A DNA stretch of 64,000 nucleotides from Periplaneta americana (GCF_040183065.1 NC_091124.1:62566501-62630500); one strand, 5' to 3'; counted from the stretch's first letter, positions 54,001 to 60,955 are shown. Program-made: numbers and translations. The notes: generated from the sequence alone by a model not told the origin.

Positions 54001-57000
54001 TCCGTTTCTGAGAAGTTGCTGTATTTATGCCGAAGTTTTTATCTTTAGTATTTTGACAATAATTTCCTTTTGTTAGATTAACTCTTTCTCTCGTCTTTTT
54101 GCCAGGTTTCTAGAACAGCTTATTGTCCCTTAGTTAATAACAATGATGCTGAGTGAAGTGTTATTTTGTGTCTGTATTTGTTGTATATGTTTTCACTTTT
54201 TGTTTGTTCTTTTTTTTTTTTTCCATAATTTAATTAATATGTTAGACTAATTTTCATTATTTTCAAGCTATGTTTGTACGTTCAGTTGTTTTTTTATGTC
54301 ATATTCATTCTGTCACTAGTTATTACTGTAGATTAATTGCATTGATGTATAATTTTTCTTGTAGTTGTATTGTAGTTCTGGTGGTGTGGAAGAGAAGAAC
54401 TCCACCAGAGTAAATAAATAAATAAATAAATAAATAAAGATTGCCATTACATTGAAAATCATAATTATCTGATGTGAAGTTTTTGGGCATTTGCACCATG
54501 TCACTGAAGCAAAGGCATTCCAAGTTTCGGAGCTACAATAGTGTGTAGGTCAGGGCTGGGCAGCAAGAGCGGACTCTACTCTCTCACGGGGAGCCATATG
54601 ATTTATCTTCATCCCCTTTCTTCCCCGCTGAACACCACGTAGCGTTGATTCTGTGACTGATGAATATTAAGCGTCCCCGTTTAGAGCGTGGATGCGCTCC
54701 CGATGCCCGGCTCTGATATAGGTTGTCCCATTCCTTATCATCTTTTATGGTGGAGCCAGCTTCTATTATTCTCTTCAGAAGAATAATCGTTATCAAAATT
54801 ATTATGTTATATTGATTTTTATCAACTACTATCACTTTCCTCCCTAAGCTATAATATTGTTAAGCGTTTGAGTAAGTGTTTGCAGAACATCCTTGTTTGT
54901 AATGTCATAATACTCAACATCTGGCAAAAATGTTAGCCGTTGGATCTGAAGTTCGAAGGTTGAACTCAACCGAAGGCAATGGATTCTGAAGGACAATAAA
55001 ATTCTTGGCATAGCTTCCTGATTGTATGGGATGGAAGTAAGGCTGGAAGACCCATGCTGTAGATTTACTGCATGCTAAAGAACTCTTTTATGGTAATTTC
55101 TCATCTATACTAATAATAAATCTGTAACCGAAATTTTTCTGGTAATTTTCACTTTTCCAAAAATAATTGGTGTCAACATGTATAATTAATCATTCTGAAA
55201 TCAAAAATCGCTTTTTTGAAATTTTTGTTTGTATATCTGTCTGTCTGTCTGTCTGTCTGGATGTTTGTTACCTTTTCATGCGATAATGGCTGAACTGATT
55301 TATATGAAAACTGGAATATAAATTAAGTTCGTTCTAACTTAGATTTTAGACTATATGGCATTTAAAATATGTTACTTAAAAAGGGAGTTATAAGGAGGCC
55401 TTAATGAAATAAATCGAAATATCTCCCTTATTATTGATTTTCATGAAAAATGTTATATAATAAAAGTTTCTTTAAAAATTATTTCCGATAATTTTTATTG
55501 TATGCAAAATTTTGATAGTACTGATATTTAATGAGATAAATGAGTTTTAAAATAACAATGCGTTTTATTATTGCCACCTAATGGCCTATAATGAAATGAG
55601 AACAATTAATGACTTCGTCTATAAGGGGCTTGGACAACAACAAATGGAGGCTATTCATTTAACACTATTTTATACGCATGTAATTGCATGATGGGAATAT
55701 ATAAAATATGTTTATCAACATTAACATACAGAGAATGTTTCTGTGTTTGTATAAAGTAATCTCAGAAACTAATTAACCGATTTGTATAATTATATTATTT
55801 CACTATTGGAAAGTGTAGTTTCTCTAGATGGACATAATGCTATAATGTTATTACAATAAATTCTGAGTGAATTGAGGACAGGTAAGATTAAAATAGATTC
55901 TTATGCACAGAAAACTTGGTAGACTATTCTGTATATTCGTTTCCTGTATTTCTTAAAATAATGTTTATGTATCACATTCATTTTCATCTCAGAGAATTAA
56001 CGAACAACGAGAGTGTATTGATTTAGTATGCAGTAATAGTACGTTAGCTTAGCATTACATTATTTTATAATCCAAATTTTAACTATGCTTAATTGAATTA
56101 TGTTAAAATAGATCAAATAAATAAACTATGCAATAAATGCAATGCAAAAAAATTGGGTAATGAGCCAAGCAGATTATGTTGGGCTGTTGTAAAAGTTGTT
56201 CCTCCTGAGATTCAAGAGCCCCCCCCCCCCACAACAAATTAAAAATTTGCTTATCACAGTACATCTGTTATCAACACACTTTTTAAATAATATAATATAA
56301 GACAGTTCAACATCTTATTTCAAGTGGCATCGTTTGGTGCAATAACAGAGACAAAGGCTTGAGTTTGTATAATGCTGCAGTGTTTGTGTCACTTATAAAA
56401 TGTATCTGATGTCCTATGAGGATTACTAACTAAATGTCTTTGACGACATTATATGGAAGATTTTTTTTCCCCTATGATAATTCTGGTGCATAGTAAATGT
56501 GTTCATTTATGTAAAACAAATAAACCATAAAACAATAGTAATATTATTTGCAACATGATAAATGAAGTGTTTTGTTGTAAATGCATAAAATGTACATGAG
56601 AAAATGTGTGTGTCAGCTTTGTGACACTAATTTTTATCATATATTTGAAATGTTTATAACTTGAATAAGTTCTATAGTGTTTATATATTCATATTTGTAT
56701 AACCACTTTTTTATCACTCTGCTATAATAATAACATTGACAGGCATTTAAGTCATTTTCAGCAAGGGAGGAAGAAACAGCAATTAGCTACATTTTAGCAT
56801 GGTGCTTAGGACTTAGGGTATTGTTGTCAGAATGTAATTCTTCTCTCTCTTTTTCAGAATATAATTTTATTATTAAATAATTAGTTACTTAACGAGTTAG
56901 TGAGTTTGAAGTTGTTTGAATCCTTTGCAGGTCCATCCAAACATTCCTGACTTCAATCTGCTCTGGACAGGAGTGCATCCTAAACCACACTTGTTGAAGG

Positions 57001-58247
57001 CCATGACTCCTTATCAACGAGTTAATCACTTCCCAAGGTAAAAGCCATGTAGTCCTGGTGTCTTTTTTATGAGTGAACATGTGTTTTTTTAATTCCTCCA
57101 TACTTTACAGTTGGAAATAAAAGGTTTTTTCAAAAGTCGATACTAGAGACATGGACTACAACAGCCATTTTTAACTGGTGTGCCTCAAATGATCCCCTGA
57201 TGTGCCGCAAAAAAAAAAAAATATAAAAATAGTAAAGGTTATCGTAGTGAAAATTGGATAAATAGAAGTGAAAAGAATATAGTAAAAAAGTGAATTCACA
57301 AGAGTCAACATTCAGTAAATATATTCCTCCTAAAAACCTTCAAAATTCCTTCTGGTTGGAACCACTGGTTTAGGTTGTATAAGTGTAAAAAGAGTGTAGT
57401 AAAAAGTGAGTCCACAAGAAACAACATTCAGGAACATGGCACATCAACATTCGGTAAACAAATCCCTCCCAAAAACCTCAAAATTCCTCCTGGTTGGGAA
57501 CACTGGTTTAGATTGTATGAGTGTGCCGCAGGATTTTAAATTATACTTCTAGTGTGCCACACGTTGAAAAGGTTGAAAAACCCTAGACTACAAGATAAAC
57601 TTTTGTCATTGAACATTGATTTGCTGCTGCATTAATTATTTTAATTGGTTTTTAATTATTTATTGTTTTGAACTTATTTTTATTTTTTCATTATTAAAAA
57701 CATTCTTCTCTTGGCCTGTTGTGCAACAATTTATTATGAATTGGTTAATTTTTACATTATTATGTTAATGAAATAAGAATACAAAGTGATTAAAGTAGTA
57801 ATAAAATGTATACACTTGTTTAGACATCTTAGCAGTCTCTAAGGACATCTTCATAAAATCCTATAATATTCTGTTATGAGTTAACTTCATATTATTACAT
57901 TAGTTAAATCATAAATATACATTGTAATCACTTCCAATTGAGGTTTTGGCTGATATGTACATCTATTGTTAGTCTGTTTATATTTCACTTGATGGTATGT
58001 GTAGGAAGAAGAACAATAAATTGTTTGTATACATTTGAAGTCTGATTAGAGTAGTATGTTACTGGTCAGCGATGTATGCAATGCAGTTATTTGTTTTTTG
58101 CGTTAGTACAAGGAAAACCTGAAAGTATTGCATGAGATGAACACATTGAGCACATGTGCTTATCGAGTTATGAAACATCACTTGTGAATTCACTATTCTA
58201 TAGACACGCCAAATATTGAAATGTGCGAAATTCATCTTCAGTAGCAT

Positions 58248-58285
<38 letters not shown>

Positions 58286-58947
58286 GGAAGAGGGGCCTTA
58301 AGGCTTGCACTGCAGCCTGAGGCTTAGTTACCAGTTTTGCTCTTTGAATGATATTTGTCACTGAACGATCATGCTCTTGCATAAATATAGACTTAACCTG
58401 GGCTATGGTAGTAATGATGATAATGAAATGTGAATAAATGATGGTGAAATTAGTCCGAGGTCCAATGGGGAAAGTTACCCAGCAATTCTGTTTCAAGTGG
58501 TTGAGGGGAAAACCTCGAAAAAATCCCAAGAAGTAACTTGTCCCAACTAGGATTTGAACCCGGGCCTGCTCACTCACAATCAGACATGGTAACTATTATT
58601 CCACAGCGCTAGACTATAAGAAATATATACCTATCTTATATATAACTCATTTTCTCAAAATTTGTTCTCTGTTGAGTTTTGAAGAAATGCCCCTCAATTT
58701 CAGTACTGTGAATTCTTACATGTTATTCTTCAGATCATATGAACTGACTCGCAAAGATCGCCTCTACAAGAACATCGAGAAGATGCAGCACGCGAAAGGA
58801 GCAAAGCATTTCGATTTCATTCCTCAAACATTTGTGATGCCCATGGATTTCCGAGAATTGTGTTCATCACATTACAGACATCGAGGCCCATGGATAGTAA
58901 AGCCAGTTGCTTCTTCAAGAGGAAGGGGTATTTATATAGTTAATAGT
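29888..58947 (+). CDS. TTLL5: Tubulin polyglutamylase TTLL5-like, N-terminal four exons
   Basis: Exons 29888-30073, 32228-32435, 56931-57037 and 58734-58947 join in phase into about 235 codons. Tubulin-tyrosine-ligase-like glutamylases add glutamate side chains to tubulin tails on microtubules and in cilia. The N-terminal 90 or so residues are acidic and Ser-rich (low conservation). Then come 'HMTYKTIQAETKLLSAVLHS', 'NLLWTGVHPKP', '[20 protein letters not shown]', 'HFDFIPQTFVMP' and 'RGPWIVKPVASSRGRGIY', the start of the TTL ATP-grasp domain with its KP..S.GRGI nucleotide-binding motif. The order and wording fit TTLL5 better than TTLL4. The likely start is ATG 29898. The rest of the catalytic domain lies right of the window. 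The 24.5-kb third intron holds a full-length LINE and an antisense gene. Confidence 0.85.
30298..30884. mobile_element. Tc1/mariner-type MITE or remnant, 587 bp
   Basis: Inverted ends CACAGGGTGGAAGGGAAATA and, from the right, TACAAGGTGGAAGTGAAATA, both preceded by TA. No transposase frame is recognised inside. Confidence 0.5.
30885..31395 (+). other. TTLL5: TTLL5 intron, nothing recognised
   Basis: AT-rich intronic sequence between the MITE and a LINE fragment. Confidence 0.4.
31396..31815 (+). pseudogene. Non-LTR retrotransposon fragment (RTE/Jockey-type C-terminus)
   Basis: Broken frames read 'NVKWTDRIRNEAVLERVGE' and neighbouring pieces, the common insect LINE C-terminal block also seen at 43868-44262. 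Many stops. A G-run lies at 31788-31797. Confidence 0.65.
31816..32227 (+). other. TTLL5: TTLL5 intron end
   Basis: AT-rich, ending at the acceptor 'tttcatag'. Nothing else recognised. Confidence 0.4.
32228..32435 (+). CDS. TTLL5: TTLL5 exon
   Basis: 208 nt. One base completes Asn, then 69 codons beginning 'GSSSNSTDDDSWMIGGLLGS', through 'VLRFRCSALSDPP' and 'ELHMTYKTIQAETKLLSAVL' to 'HSHGMRE'. The donor 'gtaagt' is at 32436. It corresponds to the conserved pre-catalytic segment of TTLL5 (relatives: '…YHLSYKIVRTDSRLVRSIL…'). Confidence 0.86.
32436..33527 (+). other. TTLL5: TTLL5 large intron, first kilobase
   Basis: Plain AT-rich intron. The open frame running past the donor is chance read-through. 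No element is recognised. Confidence 0.45.
33528..33745 (-). pseudogene. LINE 3' fragment with TTAC-repeat tail
   Basis: On the minus strand one frame reads 'RRRWEDNIKMDLREIGYDGR' then 'DWINLAQDRDQWRAYVR', a C-terminal end of insect RTE-like non-LTR elements. The + strand shows the tail as 'cttacttacttactgg' at 33531-33540. Confidence 0.7.
33772..33992 (-). mobile_element. SINE family C, 5'-truncated copy
   Basis: Very similar to 60660-60880 ('ccaccaggttgtctt', 'gaggttggggcgcctgg', 'ccagaccatggacgaacaca'). The tRNA-like head present in that copy is missing here. Confidence 0.7.
33993..34680 (-). pseudogene. LINE ORF2 C-terminal fragment, interrupted by a SINE
   Basis: Minus-strand pieces: 'RSCRISWFEHVRSKKIRQLV' and 'QQQLIWYSHVMRMREERWPK' (34680-34490). 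After the SINE at 34244-34476 comes 'RRGRERLRTSWKAGIKDAMN' and 'GSEDWEDKNEW' (34231-34130). This is the usual tail of an insect RTE/Jockey-like reverse transcriptase. Frame changes occur. Confidence 0.7.
34244..34476 (-). mobile_element. tRNA-derived SINE, family B, with 12-bp target duplication
   Basis: The minus strand starts with 'ggcctggttggcagagttgg' (A-box region), has a perfect B box GGTTCGATCCC (34421-34411), and ends 'cgttaaataaaacg'. It is flanked by CCCTCTTCTATA on both sides (34232-34243, 34477-34488), a perfect 12-bp duplication. It interrupts the LINE fragment. Confidence 0.88.
34879..35915 (-). mobile_element. mariner element, 1037 bp, with TA duplication
   Basis: Inverted ends CGAGGGTTGGTGAGAAAATA and, from the right, CGAGGGTCAGTCATAAAGTA, both continuing into 'ATG.CTC.TATTTTTTTCTC'. 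TA lies at 34877-34878 and 35916-35917. The minus strand holds a decayed transposase. Confidence 0.85.
34900..35811 (-). pseudogene. mariner transposase, decayed
   Basis: Pieces in order on the minus strand: 'HNIQRVNEIICEDHQVTTEE' (helix-turn-helix part), 'AKTVTGDETWVHFFEPESKS' (first catalytic Asp present), then a stop just before 'VRSAGKVMATVFWDADAVIL', and in another frame 'LLHSNARPHT', where the family has HDNARPH (second catalytic Asp replaced by Ser). The end is broken by stops. At least one frame change and several stops: inactive. Confidence 0.78.
36282..36526 (+). mobile_element. tRNA-derived SINE, family A, with 11-bp target duplication
   Basis: A-box region 'agtaacggttagcgtg', B box GGTTCAATTCC (36339-36349), then SINE body 'gggcaagttacctggttgag' and an A-rich tail. 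It is flanked by TTCACGAGAGA at 36271-36281 and 36527-36537 (perfect 11 bp). Its 3' end matches the fragment at 1-58. Confidence 0.9.
36538..37177 (+). other. TTLL5: TTLL5 intron, nothing recognised
   Basis: Intronic sequence without recognised element. Confidence 0.4.
37178..37447 (-). pseudogene. Non-LTR retrotransposon C-terminal fragment (post-RNase H, Cys-rich)
   Basis: 'LTCRKCGMEVNSSPHILLDC' followed by 'PGLSQIRHHY' and 'WLVSHCGLL' resembles the Cys-rich block (C..C...H....C) that follows the RNase H domain in R1/I-type LINEs. It is isolated, with no RT recognised beside it. Confidence 0.6.
37448..38357 (+). other. TTLL5: TTLL5 intron, nothing recognised
   Basis: Intronic sequence up to the Jockey element's target duplication. 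Confidence 0.4.
38541..41162 (-). CDS. Jockey-type ORF2: endonuclease and reverse transcriptase
   Basis: From ATG 41162, 817 codons are open to a TGA at 38711-38709. The same frame continues ('SVCLKVTGTDYTTSNAQLQE … NNFSRKLL') through a TAG (38579-38577) to a final TGA at 38543-38541, so the intact protein would have been about 873 residues. The N-terminal AP endonuclease (about 1-230) shows 'ETHL', 'GGDLNAKHTSW' and 'NSDHLPV'. The RT domain shows 'NRRPISLLSIPRKILEKII', 'FLDIAQAFDTVWH', 'SGVPQGSIIAPHLYSVYV' and the catalytic YADD at about 669-672. It copies the element's RNA at a nicked target. It overlaps ORF1 by 11 bp in a different frame, so it is probably translated by reinitiation. The two stops remove only the C-terminal tail. 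Confidence 0.88.
41152..42669 (-). CDS. Jockey-type ORF1 (gag-like RNA-binding protein)
   Basis: 505 codons, uninterrupted, from ATG 42669. A polar N-terminal region (1-150) precedes an RRM-like middle ('KFHVSSEEAFKKLKNLF', 'PLQVVIKKLPVQVTAQQIQE') and three zinc knuckles at about 330-386: CYNCQLYGHTSSGY, CVKCGNNHRLEDC and CANCGESHTANYRQC. In the first the final Cys is Tyr. ORF1 proteins of Jockey-clade elements bind the element RNA and carry it to chromosomes or target sites. It ends with TAA inside the ORF2 start region (ATGTTCCTTAA). Confidence 0.88.
   Translation of the reverse strand: MEETNNYPQEINYQTPIEEDTSELTLHRGPRTKTYTLKKGMLHKVKQSKKSSAKKELINPNRSLEVRNLPIFQNTSHSVTSTPQPAPPTSGTSGMNQDDKLKTLQSSYSKELISIPTNNYFDPLSQLNGDTVENMENNYVFSHDPCGNDESQKEVLDTTPKVTTARFPPIIVPILPKCPNYFQYQRDLEKELGFPIRIIYNQSQGTKFHVSSEEAFKKLKNLFQDKHIGFYTFTPKSHKPLQVVIKKLPVQVTAQQIQEELLMLDFPVIGVRQLTTTRQTTGIVEKFNLPVWVVSLKNNEVGRTVYDLKYICHQSILIETYNPKSKTYQCYNCQLYGHTSSGYRLPTKCVKCGNNHRLEDCPVKGPSVAPTCANCGESHTANYRQCSIVLQHRNVLQQKQVLKEQRLRNREIGYTFNQHDFPSLPKVTSNPAWTKTNSNTETTTNTLMGDIKELCTILQSIGFTKIINQIKQTTLKLQQASDTFSKLFIIFEAITTILTPETNVP
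42877..43867 (+). other. TTLL5: TTLL5 intron, nothing recognised
   Basis: Contains an A-rich run at 42959-42983. No gene or element is recognised. Confidence 0.4.
43868..44262 (+). pseudogene. Non-LTR retrotransposon C-terminal fragment
   Basis: A 127-codon frame reads 'LVKCCMWNVALYRAETWILQ', 'CIWRRMEHAKWTDRIRNEAM' and 'LRGRQKIGKIGECW', the same LINE block as 31396-31815 and better preserved. It is 5'-truncated and ends at a hAT element. Confidence 0.75.
44274..45262. mobile_element. hAT-like element, 989 bp, with perfect 8-bp duplication
   Basis: Ends TAGGGGGCGGATGTTGATGA and, from the right, TAGGGGGCGGATGTTGATGA (identical 20-mers), flanked by attatgag on both sides (44266-44273, 45263-45270). 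Two overlapping antisense ORFs of 78-79 codons inside (44640-44876 minus, 44728-44967 plus) match nothing I know. No hAT transposase is recognised, so it is non-autonomous. Confidence 0.88.
45271..45976 (+). other. TTLL5: TTLL5 intron, nothing recognised
   Basis: AT-rich intronic sequence. Confidence 0.4.
45991..46316 (-). mobile_element. tRNA-derived SINE, family D, with 14-bp target duplication
   Basis: The minus strand begins 'gcccgcgccgtggcatcgca' and has the B box GGTTCGAGTCC (46253-46243). It ends in an ATT-rich tail (+ strand 45991-46007). CCTCTGTGAAAACT flanks both sides (45977-45990, 46317-46330), perfect 14 bp. The same family occurs at 62059-62417. Confidence 0.9.
46331..48791 (+). 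other. TTLL5: TTLL5 intron, 3' side of the antisense LRR gene
   Basis: AT-rich, with a GAT repeat near 46840-46861 and a duplicated 20-bp word 'aaatcctatgacac' (about 46690-46750). On the minus strand this would be downstream of the LRR gene. A candidate AATAAA on that strand is at 48472-48467. Confidence 0.4.
48792..50573 (-). CDS. Intronless leucine-rich-repeat protein (RNI/F-box-LRR-like), nested antisense in TTLL5
   Basis: 593 codons from ATG 50573 to TGA 48794-48792. An in-frame TGA lies eight codons upstream of this ATG, so the start is fixed unless an upstream exon splices in between. It is leucine-rich, with repeat units such as 'APALRHLILRNIAGDAVLQV', 'CPNLAVLDVSHSRQVTDAGL', 'TLKVLNVANTGVTTAGVL', 'RRLELLCLSCPALRKLTISE' and 'PVLEVAHFYSCPDLTDDHLM', spread over about 115-560. 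This is the cysteine/RNI-type LRR pattern of F-box-LRR and ZYG11/ZER1-like substrate receptors. A clear F-box is not seen, so a role in ubiquitin ligase targeting is only a possibility. Length, lack of stops and GC-rich codon use against a very AT-rich surround make it a genuine gene. An intronless form could indicate a retrocopy or a naturally single-exon gene. Confidence 0.8.
   Translation of the reverse strand: MPQHHQPVTLLSLCHTQVATNLVSTCRLLQLIAQDSSAAHALTLARRRFRPNLLLSLPGSIRTQLIEEVSRLLSAPAPDGSAGGAGPAPLYLLALLLAPDVRHLRVELCCYYGCSHQAALLRLLASEGRGLESLELARSALLRLDRSLLHDALVSAPALRHLILRNIAGDAVLQVIGSACPNLAVLDVSHSRQVTDAGLRHLFLQVELRDKAAPSCDEPDMGQCASGGGRGWGRLRILLRLFPRLKLNRDGENKVRDRSFLLEYCERRNSLCDTLKVLNVANTGVTTAGVLLALHHVPQIQSLGDYGHMGRALEILDRAWTASTGSGSPAPPSFGLVSARCQRTTLRRLELLCLSCPALRKLTISEPHHPPSALRIFPSTLTTLHLLGIPSDAGWIAGLYSFLATPQGLRLQDLALRFLPGELFASLDLGRILTSCPNLDTLAEDGADIDWNRESESDAPTLVRLRRVQLGRVVAARALTQLLRRAPVLEVAHFYSCPDLTDDHLMGLAAPSQCHLSQHLECFYMYEAAHITAPAVVTLLASCEKLVRTGNLSNWGLDCEGLRWIRSTILDNNLNLEINTGSHWFCSHCFPIS
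50574..52039 (+). other. TTLL5 intron, 5' side of the antisense LRR gene
   Basis: Would contain the promoter and 5' UTR of the LRR gene. A 133-codon + strand ORF at 51220-51621 shows no recognisable domain and is not called. Otherwise nothing recognised. Confidence 0.4.
52040..54440 (+). pseudogene. CR1/Jockey-group LINE, 5'-truncated, frameshifted
   Basis: ORF2 remnants run across several frames: the region before RT ('LRNKITKAIRNAKLRHFHDI'), 'NDYRPISILPALSKVLERIV', 'DDYQSGFRTGQSTTTALVKV', 'LVLLDFSKAFDT' (RT motif A), 'MYADDLQIYNHFHPDEMIDA' (catalytic YADD) and the C-terminal 'WNTLPDDVRDYRTLLQFKSK'. At least three frame changes and stops. The AP endonuclease is missing. The element ends in an AAAT repeat tail (54412-54438). 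It is the same group as the fragment at 20391-21105. Confidence 0.82.
54412..54438 (+). repeat. (AAAT)n tail of the LINE
   Basis: Six to seven AAAT units at the LINE's 3' end, forming its tail. Confidence 0.85.
54551..54715. mobile_element. Short hAT-like MITE, 165 bp
   Basis: Ends CAGGGCTGGGCAGC and, from the right, CAGAGCCGGGCATC. Flanks are gtgtaggt/atataggt, an 8-bp duplication with two mismatches. It is GC-richer than its surround. Confidence 0.6.
54716..55103 (+). other. TTLL5: TTLL5 intron, nothing recognised
   Basis: No gene or element supported. Confidence 0.35.
55104..56150 (+). mobile_element. Possible Helitron-like element, extent uncertain
   Basis: It starts TCTATACTAATAATAAATCT directly after an A, resembling Helitron 5' ends (TC start, insertion between A and T). 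A TGTC repeat (about 55236-55258) and a text typical of dispersed insect repeats follow ('gcgataatggctgaactgat'). No CTRR end with hairpin was confirmed and no Rep/helicase is present. The right boundary is a guess. Confidence 0.3.
56151..56930 (+). other. TTLL5: TTLL5 intron end
   Basis: AT-rich. It has a C10 run at 56219-56230 and ends at the acceptor 'tcctttgcag'. Confidence 0.45.
56931..57037 (+). CDS. TTLL5: TTLL5 exon
   Basis: 107 nt, phase 0 in, two bases (AG of Arg) out. It reads 'VHPNIPDFNLLWTGVHPKPH', then 'LLKAMTPYQRVNHFP'. Relatives read '…[30 protein letters not shown]'. Acceptor 'tttgcag', donor 'gtaaaa'. Confidence 0.92.
57163..57586. mobile_element. hAT-like element with an internal duplication, 424 bp
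   Basis: Flanked by actacaac (57055+100, i.e. 57155-57162) and actacaag (57587-57594). The ends are related: AGCCATTTTTAACTGGTGTG, and from the right 'ctagggtttttcaacc … gtgtggcacac', of the 'aaccttt…gtgtgcc' type found in hAT elements. Inside, a block of about 120 bp occurs twice in tandem (about 57285-57395 and 57400-57530: 'aacattc', 'ctcaaaattcct', 'ctggtttag'). Confidence 0.5.
57595..58251 (+). other. TTLL5: TTLL5 intron, nothing recognised
   Basis: AT-rich, no element recognised. Confidence 0.4.
58252..58612 (-). mobile_element. tRNA-derived SINE, family A-like, with a 32-A tail
   Basis: The minus strand has the B box GGTTCAAATCC (58560-58550) followed by 'tagttgggacaagttac', as in the family A copy at 36282. 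The body ends '…cccctcttccgt' and a run of about 32 A (T run 58252-58283 on +). The copy is antisense, about 120 bp before a TTLL5 exon. Confidence 0.75.
58734..58947 (+). CDS. TTLL5: TTLL5 exon with ATP-binding motif
   Basis: 214 nt. One base completes Arg, then 71 codons from '[20 protein letters not shown]' through 'FDFIPQTFVMPMDFRELCSS' to 'RGPWIVKPVASSRGRGIYIV' and 'NS'. KPVASSRGRGI is the conserved TTL ATP-grasp segment. Donor 'gtaagt'. The next exon is not found before the window ends. Confidence 0.95.
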
Positions 58948-60089
58948 GTAAGTGGTTATATGAAGCATGAAACCTTGCTTGTACATTTATGCTGTATATG
59001 TTGGGTGCTGGTAGGTGGAAGCAGAAATGGAAAACAAAATTAACATAATGTACATTATGTGAATTGGTAGCTCTTTTTTTTTTCTTTTGCATTTTACTGG
59101 TACGAAGATATTAAAACAAAATGTAGCATTCTGTGTCATACTTTCGTAGCAGAGGAAATCACATATAGAAATACATAGAATGCCTTCTTGAGTTCTATGC
59201 TATTTGCAAGAATGATAGATGTCATTTGGAATACATTTTGCAGGAGAAGCAATTGAAAGTTTGAAATGCTGAGCGCTCAAAGCTTAACTGTGATTTTCCA
59301 ATCATTACTGGATAATGACTATCAGTGTTAATGCCATATAACTCTGTCTGTACATTCTATATGTCTTAAGCTATGCATTGACAGTCTTGGTTCATTTTCG
59401 ACAAGAAAGTAACATCCATCATTCTTGCAGTGGACTCTTCATTTGTCTGCTCCATAAGTTGAAACTTCCTTGGATAATGAAGCATCACTTGACAACAGAT
59501 TAAACAGCACTTTGCATGCAGTAGCAGTTACTATGTTACTGAATGCAAGCGATGTCGAAAATGATTTCTTTGTTGCCTAATGCAGACTTTTTCATCAGAT
59601 CAAGAAAATTAAAAATCTTTACATTTGTCTGCTGTGATAGAATGCACACTATTTCTAATTTGGTGTGTTAAATTCATTATGAATTCGTGAATTAGTTTTG
59701 TATATTTAATCTTTTAACAACACAAATAGAAATCACAATTTAATAGGACATCAAAAAGTGTTCTAAACTTGTTAAATTATTTGCTCATCATTAAACTGGC
59801 TGTGCACATTTTTAATGGAATTTTTAGTTATGTGAGTCATTGCATCATCTCGATGTAACTAGGTACGCAGTTTCCTCTGTTAAGTGTTGCAAGAATATTT
59901 CACTTTTGAATTTCTTAAGCTGCTTGTTCACAATCAAATTTTTCTTCCAATTCAATCCTGGTACTTATAAGAAGACTTGTCAGAGATCAGTCAATATTGG
60001 AAGAAATTGTCGAAGTCTGTATATGTTGCTAAAGATTTCACGAGATTCTAAAACGTGTTTTTCAAGTTTATTGTAACCATTAGGTTACA
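58948..60089 (+). other. TTLL5: TTLL5 intron, nothing recognised
   Basis: AT-rich intronic sequence, no gene or element supported. Confidence 0.4.
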
Positions 60090-60620
60090 AAATGTCACAA
60101 AATGATCCAACAACTTCAAAAACTACAGAAAAGAATTCAATTGCAATGGATACCTGCACATTGCGGAATTGCTGGAAATGAAACTGCTGACTTTCTTGCC
60201 AAAAAAGGATCCAATTTAATTCAGAATACAAATACAAGCCTACCTTTTACATCCATCAAAAGAATAATTAAAAATAAATATAAAATCAAGCAAAACCAAG
60301 CACTATGTACCAAAGTCAAAGAAAAAAAAATGGAGCATTTTAATAAAAAAACCAGAAATTATTCCAGAAATCCCACGTAAATCTGCAGTAGACTGCTTAC
60401 AGAACACGATTATTTGGCCAAACACTTGAATAAAATAGGAATTTACACAAATCCAAATTGCCCTCTATGCAACAAAGAAGAAGAAATGACTGAAGATCAT
60501 CTACAAACCTGTGAAATTCTACCTGATGGATCCACCACAGAGAAATATTGGAGAGCAAGAACGCTAATGGCTTCGTTGCCAAAGCCCGGCATTAGATAAC
60601 AACAACAACAACAACAACAG
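60090..60620 (+). pseudogene. R1/I-type LINE 3' end with RNase H, frameshifted
   Basis: 'RIQLQWIPAHCGIAGNETAD' + 'FLAKKG' is the last part of a non-LTR RNase H domain. After a frame change, 'TEHDYLAKHLNKIGIYTNPN' and 'CPLCNKEEEMTEDHLQTC' give the Cys-rich C-terminal block. It ends at TAA and an AAC-repeat tail (60599-60620). 5'-truncated; RT absent. Confidence 0.8.
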
Positions 60621-60646
60621 TTTATTATACTAAGTATTACAATATA

Positions 60647-60955
60647 TTTTTTTTTTATCCAATGCCACCAGGTTGTCTTTCGACATTTCTGGTCTTCTCT
60701 CCTGGTCGTGGCTTAGTTGTAACCCACTTCTGAGGTTGGGGCACCTGGAAGACGGAGTTACATTACCCCGATGATGTGATAGGATGATTATGATAATGTG
60801 GTTCCAGGAGAGGTCTTAAATCTAAACTTAACCTAAATTCCAGACCATGGACGAACACAGGAATAATCCTCTTTAAGGAAAAATTCCTGTGCTCTAACCG
60901 GGACCTCATGAACTATAGCCAGAAGCTCTGACCACTAGACCATGAGGCTGGTCAG
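60647..60955 (-). mobile_element. tRNA-derived SINE, family C, complete, with 14-bp target duplication
   Basis: The minus strand begins 'ctgaccagcctcatggtcta' with A-box-like TGGTCTAGTGG and a weak B box. The body is shared with 33772-33992 and the tail is A-rich (T run on +). AGTATTACAATATA occurs on both sides (60633-60646, 60956-60969), perfect 14 bp. It landed right beside the LINE tail. Confidence 0.88.
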
